Shown here piece by piece: positions 32,320-41,072 of a stretch of 64,000 bases of DNA; the first letter of the stretch is position 1; each line of letters starts with the position of its first letter. Source of the DNA: Clostridia bacterium. GTDB lineage: Bacteria; Bacillota; Clostridia; Oscillospirales; Acutalibacteraceae. The stretch lies in the NCBI GenBank assembly GCA_017516745.1, contig JAFXBF010000011.1, positions 124,001 through 188,000 on the forward strand, read 5' to 3'. The translations under genes and the position numbers were made by a program. A model generated the notes under the pieces. The model saw only the letters and a program-made list of their open reading frames with translations, did not search any database and had not been told where the DNA came from.

Positions 32320-32479
32320 GGGCACCTCTAAAAACTCATTGCACAAACCTTGCGTGCCCTTTTTTCGCCGGATTGTCCCAAAATACTCGTTAATACACAA
32401 AGTATTGCCTGCGTTTTCGAGCCAATCCGACAAAAAAATTACTACGCAATCTTTGCACACTGAGTTTTTAGAGGAGCCC
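32320..32479. repeat. 160-bp palindromic element in the leader of the giant secreted protein
   Basis: Ends GGGCACCTCTAAAAACTCA (32320-32338) and TGAGTTTTTAGAGGAGCCC (32461-32479) are inverted repeats with one mismatch in 19. Further inward, CGGATTG pairs with CAATCCG and partial matches continue, so the whole element can fold into a long hairpin. It ends 11 bp before the GGAGG ribosome site (32491-32495). It is either a non-autonomous transposon relic or a structured regulatory leader. Confidence 0.68.
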
Positions 32480-32503
32480 AAACAAAAAACGGAGGTATTT
32501 TTT

Positions 32504-35500
32504 ATGAAAAAAATGAAAAAACTTCTGTGTATGCTCCTTGCTTTTGTCATCATGGCAAGCTCAATGGCTGTCGGTGCATCAGCATACGAGTCTTACACGC
32601 AACCCGCAGGCTACAACAGCCTGGGCAAGCCCGTTTACAGCTATGAGCAGTCCTGCTCAATGCTTCTCGACTGGCTTGACTCACTCCTCTTTGATATGAA
32701 TATCCACGAGGAACTTGATATCGTTGTAGCAAAGATCGACCTCAACCTCACATCTGTTAACAACACCTACAACTCTCTTGTTAACCTGATGGATATGGGT
32801 CTTGTCGGTTTTGCAGATTTCCTTAACCTTCTCGGCGAGGTTACAGACTTGAGCGTTGACGCTATCAGAAGCCCCAGAAGAGCCTCCTCTATGGGCGCAA
32901 CAGACGGCACAAAGGACTCTGTAGTTTTCTACGCTCTTCTTCAGTTCCTTTATGACAACGCTCCCATCCTTGAAAAGCTTGTCAACACAACACTCGATAT
33001 GGGTCTTCTTCCCACCTTCCTTTCGGCAGAAGATTACCCCTACCTTTTTGCGCTTCCCAGCTTCCTTAAGGAAATGATTTACACCGCTCTGTACAACAGC
33101 TTCTTCAAGGCAGAGTCAGAGCCCGAAATCGAAAAGGTTTCCGAAATCGGTCTTACACTTAACGATTTCACAATCGACGATGTTATTCAGAATCTTGTTG
33201 ACTCACTCATTGTCGGTGATTACAACGTTTCAACACAGTCCTACACAGGTTTTCTTCCCAGCATGAAGGGCAAGACCTCCATCACAAACGGTTCAGCCTA
33301 TGACTTTATCCAGAACGCTATCGATGCTCTTATGGCCGATATCCTTGTTCCCACGCTTGACGAGGCACTTGTTGATGCTCTGAGCATCGAGGTAAGCCCC
33401 GAATGGCCCAACGGTAACCCCGATGCTCCCGGCCTTCTTCCCACGGTCGTCGGTGTTATTAACGATATGATAGGCCTCGGCTACGATTACGACCCCGAGG
33501 AATATCCCGTTATCGAGCTTCATAACCTCGCCACATGGCTCCTTGTCGGTGAAGAAAAGGTTAACGAAGCAACAGGCGAGATTTACAAGGAGCAGGCTGC
33601 TCTTTACGATATCATCGCTTTCACAAGCCACGGTCTTGACATCAACGATCAGCTCTATGAGACCCTCGAGTCTCTTCTCAAAGACCTCGGCCCCGGTCTT
33701 ATCCAGATGATCTTCCCCGATGATTTCCCCGAGGATTATGAGTTTGAAGATATGACAGGCTCTACAACGGATGAGTTCATCTCCTACATTGTCAAGCTCA
33801 TCATTCCGCTCGTTCTTCCCGATGTCCGCTTCCTTCCCGATTGCGACACAGTTCAGGAATGCCTTACATATATACTTATCAGCCTTGTTATCGATATCCT
33901 TCCTGAAAACGACTACTACGGTATGATTGAAAACGGCACTCTTGACCCCGAAGACGGCGCATGGATTGAGGTCGGTGTTGACTACCTCATCTATCTTGTC
34001 AACTCTCTTATCGACGTTCAGGTTCCTGAAGATGCAGACCTCGAGGGTCTTATCGACGCTCTTGCAACATGGGTTATCAACAACTACGGCTTTGCTGTTA
34101 ACACACGTCAGGATCTGTCCCGTATGAACGGTTGGGAAAAGCTTGACAACATCCTCTTCTCAATCATCGATCCCACAATGGCAACAATCAACGTTCAGAA
34201 CGGCAAGACCGTTTCCGAATCCCTTATCTACGACACACTCCTTGTCGGTGTTCAGGAATTCAATATCGAGAAGATTCTCAGCTTCATCGGTAAGAACAGT
34301 TCTCCCAACGCTGTTCTCAACAAGAGCCTTGTAGAGTTCATTCTTGACCTTCTCGGCAACGTTCTCTCTGTTCTTATGAACGGCAAGGTTATCATTCCCG
34401 AGCGTGTAACACGCCTTGAAACTCTTGTTGTCGGCGAAGGCGGTAAGGTTCTCGGTGAATTTGTCAGAAACCTTCTTGAAGCTCTTTATACAGAGCGTGA
34501 ATACAACTTCCCGACACTCATTCCGCTTATCGGTCAGCTTATCGGTCTCAGCGCAAACGACAACTACACAGTTTACGCTCCCACCGATTATCCCAACAAG
34601 TCTATCAACGACCTCAAGAAGCTTATGGCTCAGTACATTCCCGATAACGGCAGCCTCAAGTACTTTGAGGACGGCTACTTCACAATCGGTGAAGAGGACT
34701 ATGAGCACCTCTACCAGTATGAGGAGTTTATGGACACATATGAGGACTGTGAAGCTCTCGTCGAGCTCTACAACACAGCTCCCTATGAGGTAACAAGCCT
34801 CGAAATCAAGAACCTCCACTACAGACTCGGTTACTACTACGACAAGCTTACGGCAAGAAGCCAGCTTTGCAAGATTCAGCTCTTCCGTGAAATCGAATGG
34901 GCTACAAAGACAAACGCTTCCTCCAACGAGCAGGCAGACGGTACAAAGCTCTACACAGACAGAAGCTGGAGAATGTACCAGGAAGCTCTTGCAAACGCAC
35001 AGGCTGTCAATGCCTCCGGCAGTGTAAAGCAGTCCCAGATTTCCAAGGCAAGACAGGAGCTCTTCAAGGCTCAGAACGCTCTCAAGCCCTACATCGGTCT
35101 TGCACGTTACGACCTTCTTGATTACGTTATCAGTCTGGCTCAGGAAATTCCCGAAGAGGATTACAAGCTTTACAAGACAGATACACTTGCAGCCTTCCAG
35201 GCAGCTTATGATGCAGCTGTCAATCTTGACAGAGACTACGACCAGAATGACCAGGAAATCGTCAGCACAGCAGCTAACGACCTTCAGCTTGCTCTGGGTA
35301 ACCTTGCTCTCTGGGAGATTAACTACGAACTCGGCGCTGATATCATTATTGATTCTTCTGTTGCTCAGGACGGTAACACCGTTCTCAAGTTCCGTGAGGC
35401 AAGCGGTGCAGCTGTAACAGATGTTTCCGCAACAGTCAACAACAACGCTGTTATCGGCGAAATGTACAGAGAAGGCGACTACTACTGCTGGGTTATCGAG

Positions 35501-37144
35501 CCCGGTGCAGCACCTCTCTACTCCGTAATCACAGCAAGCATTTCCTTCACACAGCCCACTACAGGCAAGACCTATAAGGCTCAGGCTTATACATTTGTTT
35601 CCGCAGGTAAGGAAATCATTATTGATGCAAACACCTGCCAGCCCGGCTACATCAGAAACAGATATACACTTTCCGTACACGGTATCAACGATACAAGTGC
35701 CGCAAACCTCACATACCACGTTGACCATAACGGTACAGATGCAGGCTATATGACATCTGTTCCCACAGGTATGATTTACGTTGACACAAGTGTTTACTCA
35801 GATCTTTCACAGGTTCCCGGTCTGATGTTCACAATGACCAAGGATGCTTCCTCTTACGAGGCAGGCAACATCGGCAGCGGCAGCTTCATGGCAGTCAATG
35901 TTGATGTAACATCCTCCGATGCAAGCATCACTGTTGATCCCTCATCCTACAGCATGACCCTCTTCCAGACTGATGTTAAGAACTTCAGATTTGCAGGTAA
36001 GGTTCCTGCTGCAGGTCAGTCAATCACAACTCTTATCACACCAAAAGTTACTGCTACAGCAACTAACGGCGGTGCAACAGTTTCCTATCCGCAGTTCTAC
36101 CTTCGTGTATATGCTTACGATAAGTCAGCTCTCCGTGCAACAGTTGCAGAAGCTATCGCAGCCTGCCGTCAGGAGTGGTTCTACTCAGGCGGTTGGGATA
36201 TCTACAAGAGAGACCTTGAAGATGCAGTTTATGTTCTCAACAATCCGCTCGTAACTCAGGAGCAGATTAACGAAGCTAACGACAACCTTAAGGAAGCAGT
36301 AACCTTCCTTGAGTACAAGTCTGCAGACTATAAGGAGCTCCACAAGCTCATCTCTATTGCTAACTCCCTCAATCCCTACGATTATGAGGACTTCAGCAAC
36401 GTTACCGCAATCCTCAACAAGATTGACTACGGCAAGGGTATGCTTGAGCAGTCACTCATTGATACAACAGTTGAAGAACTCAGAGCAGCTATGAACGCTC
36501 TTGTTCCCGCACAGGGCAAGATTTACATCCGCTGCTACGACAAGTCCGGCACACCCATCGTTGCCAACTCCGAAACAGAGGTTTCCGTTGTAGGCGATGA
36601 CGGTGCAACAATTACTCTCATCAGCACAGACCTTATCTACGGTAATGTCGGTGAAAGAGTTCTTATCAACGTTCCCCAGATTATGGGTTACTCCTCAACA
36701 GACAAGCAGCAGCTTGTTACCATTACAAGTGACGGTGTCGTTGTAGAGTTCTACTACACAGCAGACGAGTACACAGTCAGACTTAACGCTAACGGCGGTA
36801 AGGTTGACCAGGGTACAGTTACGGTAACCTACGGCCAGACTTATGCTGATCTTCCCGTTCCCACACGTAACGGTTATGTATTTGCCGGTTGGTATACAAA
36901 GCTTTCAGGCGGTATGAAGATTGACGAGAACACCAAGGTTACAACAAGCTACTACAAGAACCTCTACGCTCACTGGGAAGATGATTGGGATACTGAATCC
37001 TCCGATATCACCGTAGATTCCGCAGATACTTCTGTTGATTCCGGTGCAAATGCCGAAACAGAGCTTACATTCTTCGAAAAGATTATTGCTGCTCTTTCTC
37101 AGCTTATCGGTCTTCTCCTCTCCAATGTATTTGGTATCGGTTAA
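32504..37144 (+). CDS. Giant secreted protein with FIVAR-like, MucBP-like and InlB B-repeat domains
   Basis: A 1546-residue exported protein. Signal peptide MKKMKKLLCMLLAFVIMASS then MAVGASA (cut near 27). Residues about 30-800 are helical, hydrophobic and acidic with no domain I recognise. Three-helix FIVAR-like segments follow (about 809-942 and 1205-1335), with beta-rich segments between them. A MucBP-like segment (about 1339-1422) precedes one InlB/Flg_new B-repeat (YTVRLNANGGKVDQG to GWYTKLSGG to LYAHWED, about 1422-1492). The end is an acidic linker and a hydrophobic helix (TFFEKIIAALSQLIGLLL). ATG 32504 has GGAGG 8 nt upstream; an upstream in-frame reading is inside the leader palindrome. 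Codon bias is strong, suggesting abundance. It is probably a surface adhesin or structural protein. Confidence 0.85.
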   Translation: MKKMKKLLCMLLAFVIMASSMAVGASAYESYTQPAGYNSLGKPVYSYEQSCSMLLDWLDSLLFDMNIHEELDIVVAKIDLNLTSVNNTYNSLVNLMDMGLVGFADFLNLLGEVTDLSVDAIRSPRRASSMGATDGTKDSVVFYALLQFLYDNAPILEKLVNTTLDMGLLPTFLSAEDYPYLFALPSFLKEMIYTALYNSFFKAESEPEIEKVSEIGLTLNDFTIDDVIQNLVDSLIVGDYNVSTQSYTGFLPSMKGKTSITNGSAYDFIQNAIDALMADILVPTLDEALVDALSIEVSPEWPNGNPDAPGLLPTVVGVINDMIGLGYDYDPEEYPVIELHNLATWLLVGEEKVNEATGEIYKEQAALYDIIAFTSHGLDINDQLYETLESLLKDLGPGLIQMIFPDDFPEDYEFEDMTGSTTDEFISYIVKLIIPLVLPDVRFLPDCDTVQECLTYILISLVIDILPENDYYGMIENGTLDPEDGAWIEVGVDYLIYLVNSLIDVQVPEDADLEGLIDALATWVINNYGFAVNTRQDLSRMNGWEKLDNILFSIIDPTMATINVQNGKTVSESLIYDTLLVGVQEFNIEKILSFIGKNSSPNAVLNKSLVEFILDLLGNVLSVLMNGKVIIPERVTRLETLVVGEGGKVLGEFVRNLLEALYTEREYNFPTLIPLIGQLIGLSANDNYTVYAPTDYPNKSINDLKKLMAQYIPDNGSLKYFEDGYFTIGEEDYEHLYQYEEFMDTYEDCEALVELYNTAPYEVTSLEIKNLHYRLGYYYDKLTARSQLCKIQLFREIEWATKTNASSNEQADGTKLYTDRSWRMYQEALANAQAVNASGSVKQSQISKARQELFKAQNALKPYIGLARYDLLDYVISLAQEIPEEDYKLYKTDTLAAFQAAYDAAVNLDRDYDQNDQEIVSTAANDLQLALGNLALWEINYELGADIIIDSSVAQDGNTVLKFREASGAAVTDVSATVNNNAVIGEMYREGDYYCWVIEPGAAPLYSVITASISFTQPTTGKTYKAQAYTFVSAGKEIIIDANTCQPGYIRNRYTLSVHGINDTSAANLTYHVDHNGTDAGYMTSVPTGMIYVDTSVYSDLSQVPGLMFTMTKDASSYEAGNIGSGSFMAVNVDVTSSDASITVDPSSYSMTLFQTDVKNFRFAGKVPAAGQSITTLITPKVTATATNGGATVSYPQFYLRVYAYDKSALRATVAEAIAACRQEWFYSGGWDIYKRDLEDAVYVLNNPLVTQEQINEANDNLKEAVTFLEYKSADYKELHKLISIANSLNPYDYEDFSNVTAILNKIDYGKGMLEQSLIDTTVEELRAAMNALVPAQGKIYIRCYDKSGTPIVANSETEVSVVGDDGATITLISTDLIYGNVGERVLINVPQIMGYSSTDKQQLVTITSDGVVVEFYYTADEYTVRLNANGGKVDQGTVTVTYGQTYADLPVPTRNGYVFAGWYTKLSGGMKIDENTKVTTSYYKNLYAHWEDDWDTESSDITVDSADTSVDSGANAETELTFFEKIIAALSQLIGLLLSNVFGIG

Positions 37145-37216
37145 TAGTTTCATCACTTCGCTTAACCACTGTCAGACTTTATTGAACAAAATGCTTTTGA
37201 GGAGAATATAGAACAA

Positions 37217-40200
37217 ATGAAAACTAAAAGAATTTTAAGCCTCCTGCTTGTTCTTGTGCTTGCTTTCAGCAGTGTTCAGGCAATGTGCGGCTTCGTTGCA
37301 AACGCAATTCATTACGATTATTCGGTTCTCGCTTATATGATTGAGAATCCGACCTCCTACCGTGAGGACAGATACACACCCGATTCCTTCGCCTTCTATC
37401 AGGCCGCCTTCGCGGCGGCCGAGGAGGTCTATCACAGGGCAGAGGTAGATTCAGAAGAATACCACTATGCTGTTTCTCACCTTGCTGCTGCTGAGGCCGC
37501 TCTTACTTATGTCGGCACAGAGTATCACTCTGCACTTAACCTCCGCTTCCCCGATGCAATTCCGCTTGCACAGACGGTACAGGTAAAGTTCAAGGATGCA
37601 ATGTCCAAAGAGCTTTCAAACATTACAGCTACTGCTGAATTCGCCAACATCGGCGATTTCTATCCCACTGAGGACGGCTTCTACACCGCTAACGTAACTG
37701 CAACAGGTGCTACAGGCACAACTGCTACAATTACTGTAAGCTACGAGCTTGACGGCAGAACCTATACCTTCAACCAGTACTTCCAGTGTATTGATGCTGT
37801 TGCTGCAGCTGAAGCGTCAAGAGCTCAGCTCGGTGCAATGATTGCACTTGAAAACGCTCGCAACAGACAGGCAGAGGATTACAGCGGCGGCTTCCAGTCA
37901 TATCAGGCTGTTATCAAGGGCGCAACTGTAGACTTTGCCAACCCCACGTCAACACAGACAAAGATTGACCGTGCAGTTCAGAATATCAATATTGCTATTG
38001 ATACTCTTGTCAGCGCTTATGCAGATTATTCTGAAGTCTATGCTCTTGTTGCACAGGCAAACGAGCTCAATCCCGACGATTACAACTCCTTCACAGCTGT
38101 AACACAGGCTCTCGACCTTATCGTTTACGATTATCCTGTAGCACAGCAGAATGTTGTCGACGCTATGGCTCAGAAGCTCAGAACAGCACTCGACAACCTT
38201 CAGCTCAAGGTTTCACGTTACACCGTCAGATGTATTACTTACGATGAAAACGGCCTTGAAAAAGAGCTCGGCTCAAAGGTTTACGACGGTACAAGAACTT
38301 ATGTTGTCCGTGTTACCGCTCCCGTTTACCCCGGCTATCAGCCCGATATTGAGTATCAGACTCTTTCACTTACTGCTGATGAGCACCTTGTAACATTCGT
38401 TTACGAGCCCGTAACCTATTATGCATACTTCAATGCTAACGGCGGTACCGTAGAAATCGAATCCAAGGAACTCACATACGACGCAGAGTACGGTGAGCTT
38501 CCCGTTGCAACACGTGACGGTTACTCTTTCCTCGGCTGGTTCTCCGATCCCGTTGTCGGTGAGCAGATTTTCTCCGAAACAATGGTAACGGTCAACTATG
38601 TTGAAACTCTCTACGCTCACTGGAGCGATGTTGAAACCTACACCTTCAATTTTGATGCAGGTCTCGGCACAGCTTGTGACTCAATCACAGCTTCCTATGG
38701 CGACACCATTGAAATGCCTGTTCCTTACCTCTACGGTCAGACATTCCTCGGCTGGTTCTATGCAGACGATACACCTGCTTCCTACACAACGATGCCCGAC
38801 ATCGGTGAGGACGGCGATGCTGTAACACTCTACGCTAAGTACGAAGCAGCTAACTACGATGTTACCCTTGATGCAGGCGAAGGCACAGCTTCCGCTGCAA
38901 CCTACAACGTAACATACGGCAAGGCTTACGGCGAAATCCCCGCAGCAACCCGTGTAGGTTACACCTTCAACGGCTGGTTCACACAGGCTGAGGGCGGCGA
39001 GCAGGTTACTGCCGCAACAGTTGTTTCACAGGAAGCAACACACACCCTTTATGCTCAGTACACAGTAAATACTTACACACTTGCTTTTGATATGGATGGC
39101 GGCAACGCTATCGAGTCAATCACAGCAGCTTACGGTACAGCTATCGAAATTCCCGAGCCCACTAAGAAGGACTACCTCTTTGCAGGCTGGACTCTTGACG
39201 GTCAGGAATACACAGTAACAACAATGCCCGCTGCTGCAACAGTCGGCGGTACAACAACCATCAAGGCTGTATGGACACTCAACACTCACATCTCTTACTA
39301 TCTTGATGCTTACAAGACAGTTAACGGCGTAAGAGTTCCTGCTACAACAATTAAGGCCGGCGATGAGCTTGATATTGAAGTAAGTCTTAAGTCAAACTTC
39401 ACAGTCGGTCAGCTTATCACAGGTATCATCTGGGATAAAACCGTCTTTGCCCTTGCAGGTACAACCGTTGCAAAAGCTGTTGATATCAACAAGGATTCCG
39501 CTTACTACAAGGCACTCAGCGGTACCAGCTTCGTTATGCAGGCTGCTTACGGTGTTAACTACTGGGCTAAGTACTTTGAGGACGATACCTCTACACCTGT
39601 TGACGAAACAGACCCCGTCATCAACCGTACAGATTTCCAGTGTACCCGTGTTCAGTGCGGTACCTATAACAAGACCACTAATGTCCCTGCAGTTCTCACA
39701 GAAAAGACACGTATCTTTACTCTCAAGATGACTGTAAAGGCAACTCTTCCTGCTGATGCTGTTTCCGGCCTTATCACAATGGATGCACGTACATTCAGAG
39801 GCGTTGAGAACAACACAACGGCATATCCGTTCTACATTTCCAACCCCACATTTGAAAACGGCACATATTCAACAGGTGATACTCTCGACATCATCGGCAA
39901 CTTCGACAATGCAAGACTTGATCTTGCTATCGGAGAAGACGAAGAGATTATTGCACTTGCTCCCGCACAGGGCAGCACAACAGTTGTTGATAACGAAAAG
40001 AGCTTCGTTTACGGCCTTGCAGAAGAACTTACCTTCGCAAAGTTCAAGAGCGATTACGCTTCCGTTATCGGCACAGCAACAGTTGAATGTGCAGACACAG
40101 TTCTTAAGACAGGTTCTGTTATAAAGCTTGTCAAGGACGGCAATGTAAAGGCTGAATACACAGTAGTTATCTACGGTGACATTGATTCCGACGGTATTGC

Positions 40201-40387
40201 AGACGGTAACGACGCATTCCTTGTAAATATGGTTGTTTCCGGTATGCTTTCTGCTGATGCACTTACAGCAGCACAGAGACTTGCAGCTGACCCGAATCAC
40301 GATGGCAAGATAGACGCTGCAGACTCTGCACTTCTTGCAGATTCAGGCTTGCTCAAGGCAACTGTTTCCCAGGTTCCCAACGCATAA
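37217..40387 (+). CDS. Large secreted protein with FIVAR-like, four InlB B-repeats, cohesin-like and dockerin-like parts
   Basis: A 1056-residue exported protein; signal peptide MKTKRILSLLLVLVLAFSSV then QAMCGFVANA. FIVAR-like helices lie at about 34-97 and 198-332. A MucBP-like segment (333-397) leads into about four B-repeats (397-690; GWF/GWT and LYAHW/LYAQY motifs). A beta-sandwich with IKAGDELDIEVSLKSNFTVG (about 695-880) resembles cohesin-type modules. The end has two calcium-loop-like repeats, DSDGIADGNDAFLVNMVVSG and DPNHDGKIDAADSALLADSG (985-1050), as in dockerin-like domains. GAGGAG (37199-37204) precedes ATG 37217. It lies 72 bp after the giant gene and shares domain order and codon bias, so they are probably partners in one surface structure. 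Confidence 0.87.
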   Translation: MKTKRILSLLLVLVLAFSSVQAMCGFVANAIHYDYSVLAYMIENPTSYREDRYTPDSFAFYQAAFAAAEEVYHRAEVDSEEYHYAVSHLAAAEAALTYVGTEYHSALNLRFPDAIPLAQTVQVKFKDAMSKELSNITATAEFANIGDFYPTEDGFYTANVTATGATGTTATITVSYELDGRTYTFNQYFQCIDAVAAAEASRAQLGAMIALENARNRQAEDYSGGFQSYQAVIKGATVDFANPTSTQTKIDRAVQNINIAIDTLVSAYADYSEVYALVAQANELNPDDYNSFTAVTQALDLIVYDYPVAQQNVVDAMAQKLRTALDNLQLKVSRYTVRCITYDENGLEKELGSKVYDGTRTYVVRVTAPVYPGYQPDIEYQTLSLTADEHLVTFVYEPVTYYAYFNANGGTVEIESKELTYDAEYGELPVATRDGYSFLGWFSDPVVGEQIFSETMVTVNYVETLYAHWSDVETYTFNFDAGLGTACDSITASYGDTIEMPVPYLYGQTFLGWFYADDTPASYTTMPDIGEDGDAVTLYAKYEAANYDVTLDAGEGTASAATYNVTYGKAYGEIPAATRVGYTFNGWFTQAEGGEQVTAATVVSQEATHTLYAQYTVNTYTLAFDMDGGNAIESITAAYGTAIEIPEPTKKDYLFAGWTLDGQEYTVTTMPAAATVGGTTTIKAVWTLNTHISYYLDAYKTVNGVRVPATTIKAGDELDIEVSLKSNFTVGQLITGIIWDKTVFALAGTTVAKAVDINKDSAYYKALSGTSFVMQAAYGVNYWAKYFEDDTSTPVDETDPVINRTDFQCTRVQCGTYNKTTNVPAVLTEKTRIFTLKMTVKATLPADAVSGLITMDARTFRGVENNTTAYPFYISNPTFENGTYSTGDTLDIIGNFDNARLDLAIGEDEEIIALAPAQGSTTVVDNEKSFVYGLAEELTFAKFKSDYASVIGTATVECADTVLKTGSVIKLVKDGNVKAEYTVVIYGDIDSDGIADGNDAFLVNMVVSGMLSADALTAAQRLAADPNHDGKIDAADSALLADSGLLKATVSQVPNA

Positions 40388-40399
40388 AATTTCTTAATA

Positions 40400-40429
40400 A
40401 AAAATGCCGTCCGTAAGGGCGGCATTTTT
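40400..40429 (+). terminator. Strong terminator after the secreted protein pair
   Basis: AAAAATGCCGTCC (40400-40412) pairs with GGGCGGCATTTTT (40417-40429) across a 4-nt loop, with one G-U pair. Confidence 0.88.
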
Positions 40430-40444
40430 ACAGGCAGAGAGAAT

Positions 40445-40969
40445 ATGTATAAGTATTTTTTTGAAGAAACCGAATTATTGTCTCCGAAAGAGCAAAGTTT
40501 TGCTGCACATTCACTTTTAAAGCGAAGCCTTGCAGAGCATTTCGGCCTTGATGTAAATGATATTACAATAAAGAAGGACAGCAACGGTGCACCTTTTGTT
40601 GAAGGCATAGACGGCGTTTTTGTAAGTATTACTCACACCAAAGGTATGGTTGCCTGCGCTTTTGCCGACAGCAGGGTAGGGGTCGACGCCGAAGTGATAG
40701 CTACACGCCGTAAATCGGTCGAAAACCGTGTTTTTACTTTAGATGAAAGTAAACTGCTTGATTCGTCGGAAGATGAAAATGCAGCCTTTTTTTCGCTGTG
40801 GACGCTTAAGGAAAGCTGGCTGAAGGCAATCGGCACGGGCTTTGCAGGCAACGCAAAAGAGATTGAGTTTTATTCGGTCGCAAACCCTGTCAGCTCCAAT
40901 TCCGACACCTTTTCTTTCTTTACCGAAATACAAGGCGACTGTGCACTTTCCGTGTGCATTGAAAGTTGA
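40445..40969 (+). CDS. 4'-phosphopantetheinyl transferase superfamily protein
   Basis: A 174-residue enzyme of the Sfp/AcpT fold that moves phosphopantetheine from CoA onto a carrier-protein serine. Motifs are VSITHTKGMVACAFA (about 60-74), VGVDAEVI (about 78-85, Mg-binding Asp and Glu) and SLWTLKESWLKAIGTG (about 117-132). It is shorter than Sfp (about 224) and longer than AcpS (about 120). No carrier protein or NRPS/PKS gene is in the window. It sits just after a terminator, and the next gene has its own promoter, so it may be monocistronic; AGAGAGAA is its only upstream ribosome-like site. Confidence 0.84.
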   Translation: MYKYFFEETELLSPKEQSFAAHSLLKRSLAEHFGLDVNDITIKKDSNGAPFVEGIDGVFVSITHTKGMVACAFADSRVGVDAEVIATRRKSVENRVFTLDESKLLDSSEDENAAFFSLWTLKESWLKAIGTGFAGNAKEIEFYSVANPVSSNSDTFSFFTEIQGDCALSVCIES

Positions 40970-41009
40970 TTTTTATGCTTATTTTGAAATAAAAATTTAT
41001 ATCTTGGTA

Positions 41010-41038
41010 TTGAAATTTAATTTAGTTTGTGTTAATCT
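41010..41038 (+). promoter_or_regulatory. Promoter of the SDR gene
   Basis: TTGAAA (41010-41015), a 17-nt spacer and TAATCT (41033-41038), 34 bp before ATG 41073 with GGGGGATAA as ribosome site. Confidence 0.6.
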
Positions 41039-41072
41039 AAAAATATCAATTTATATTGGGGGATAATGTAAA

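Noticed and set aside
32291-32503. An N-terminal extension of the giant secreted protein
   Set aside because: It would put 71 residues before a perfect signal peptide, runs through the leader palindrome and ignores the GGAGG site at 32491-32495.
34160-35728. A 522-residue open frame on the minus strand inside the giant secreted gene
   Set aside because: The composition mirrors the reverse complement of the strongly biased codons of the sense gene, and no start signal or promoter is seen.
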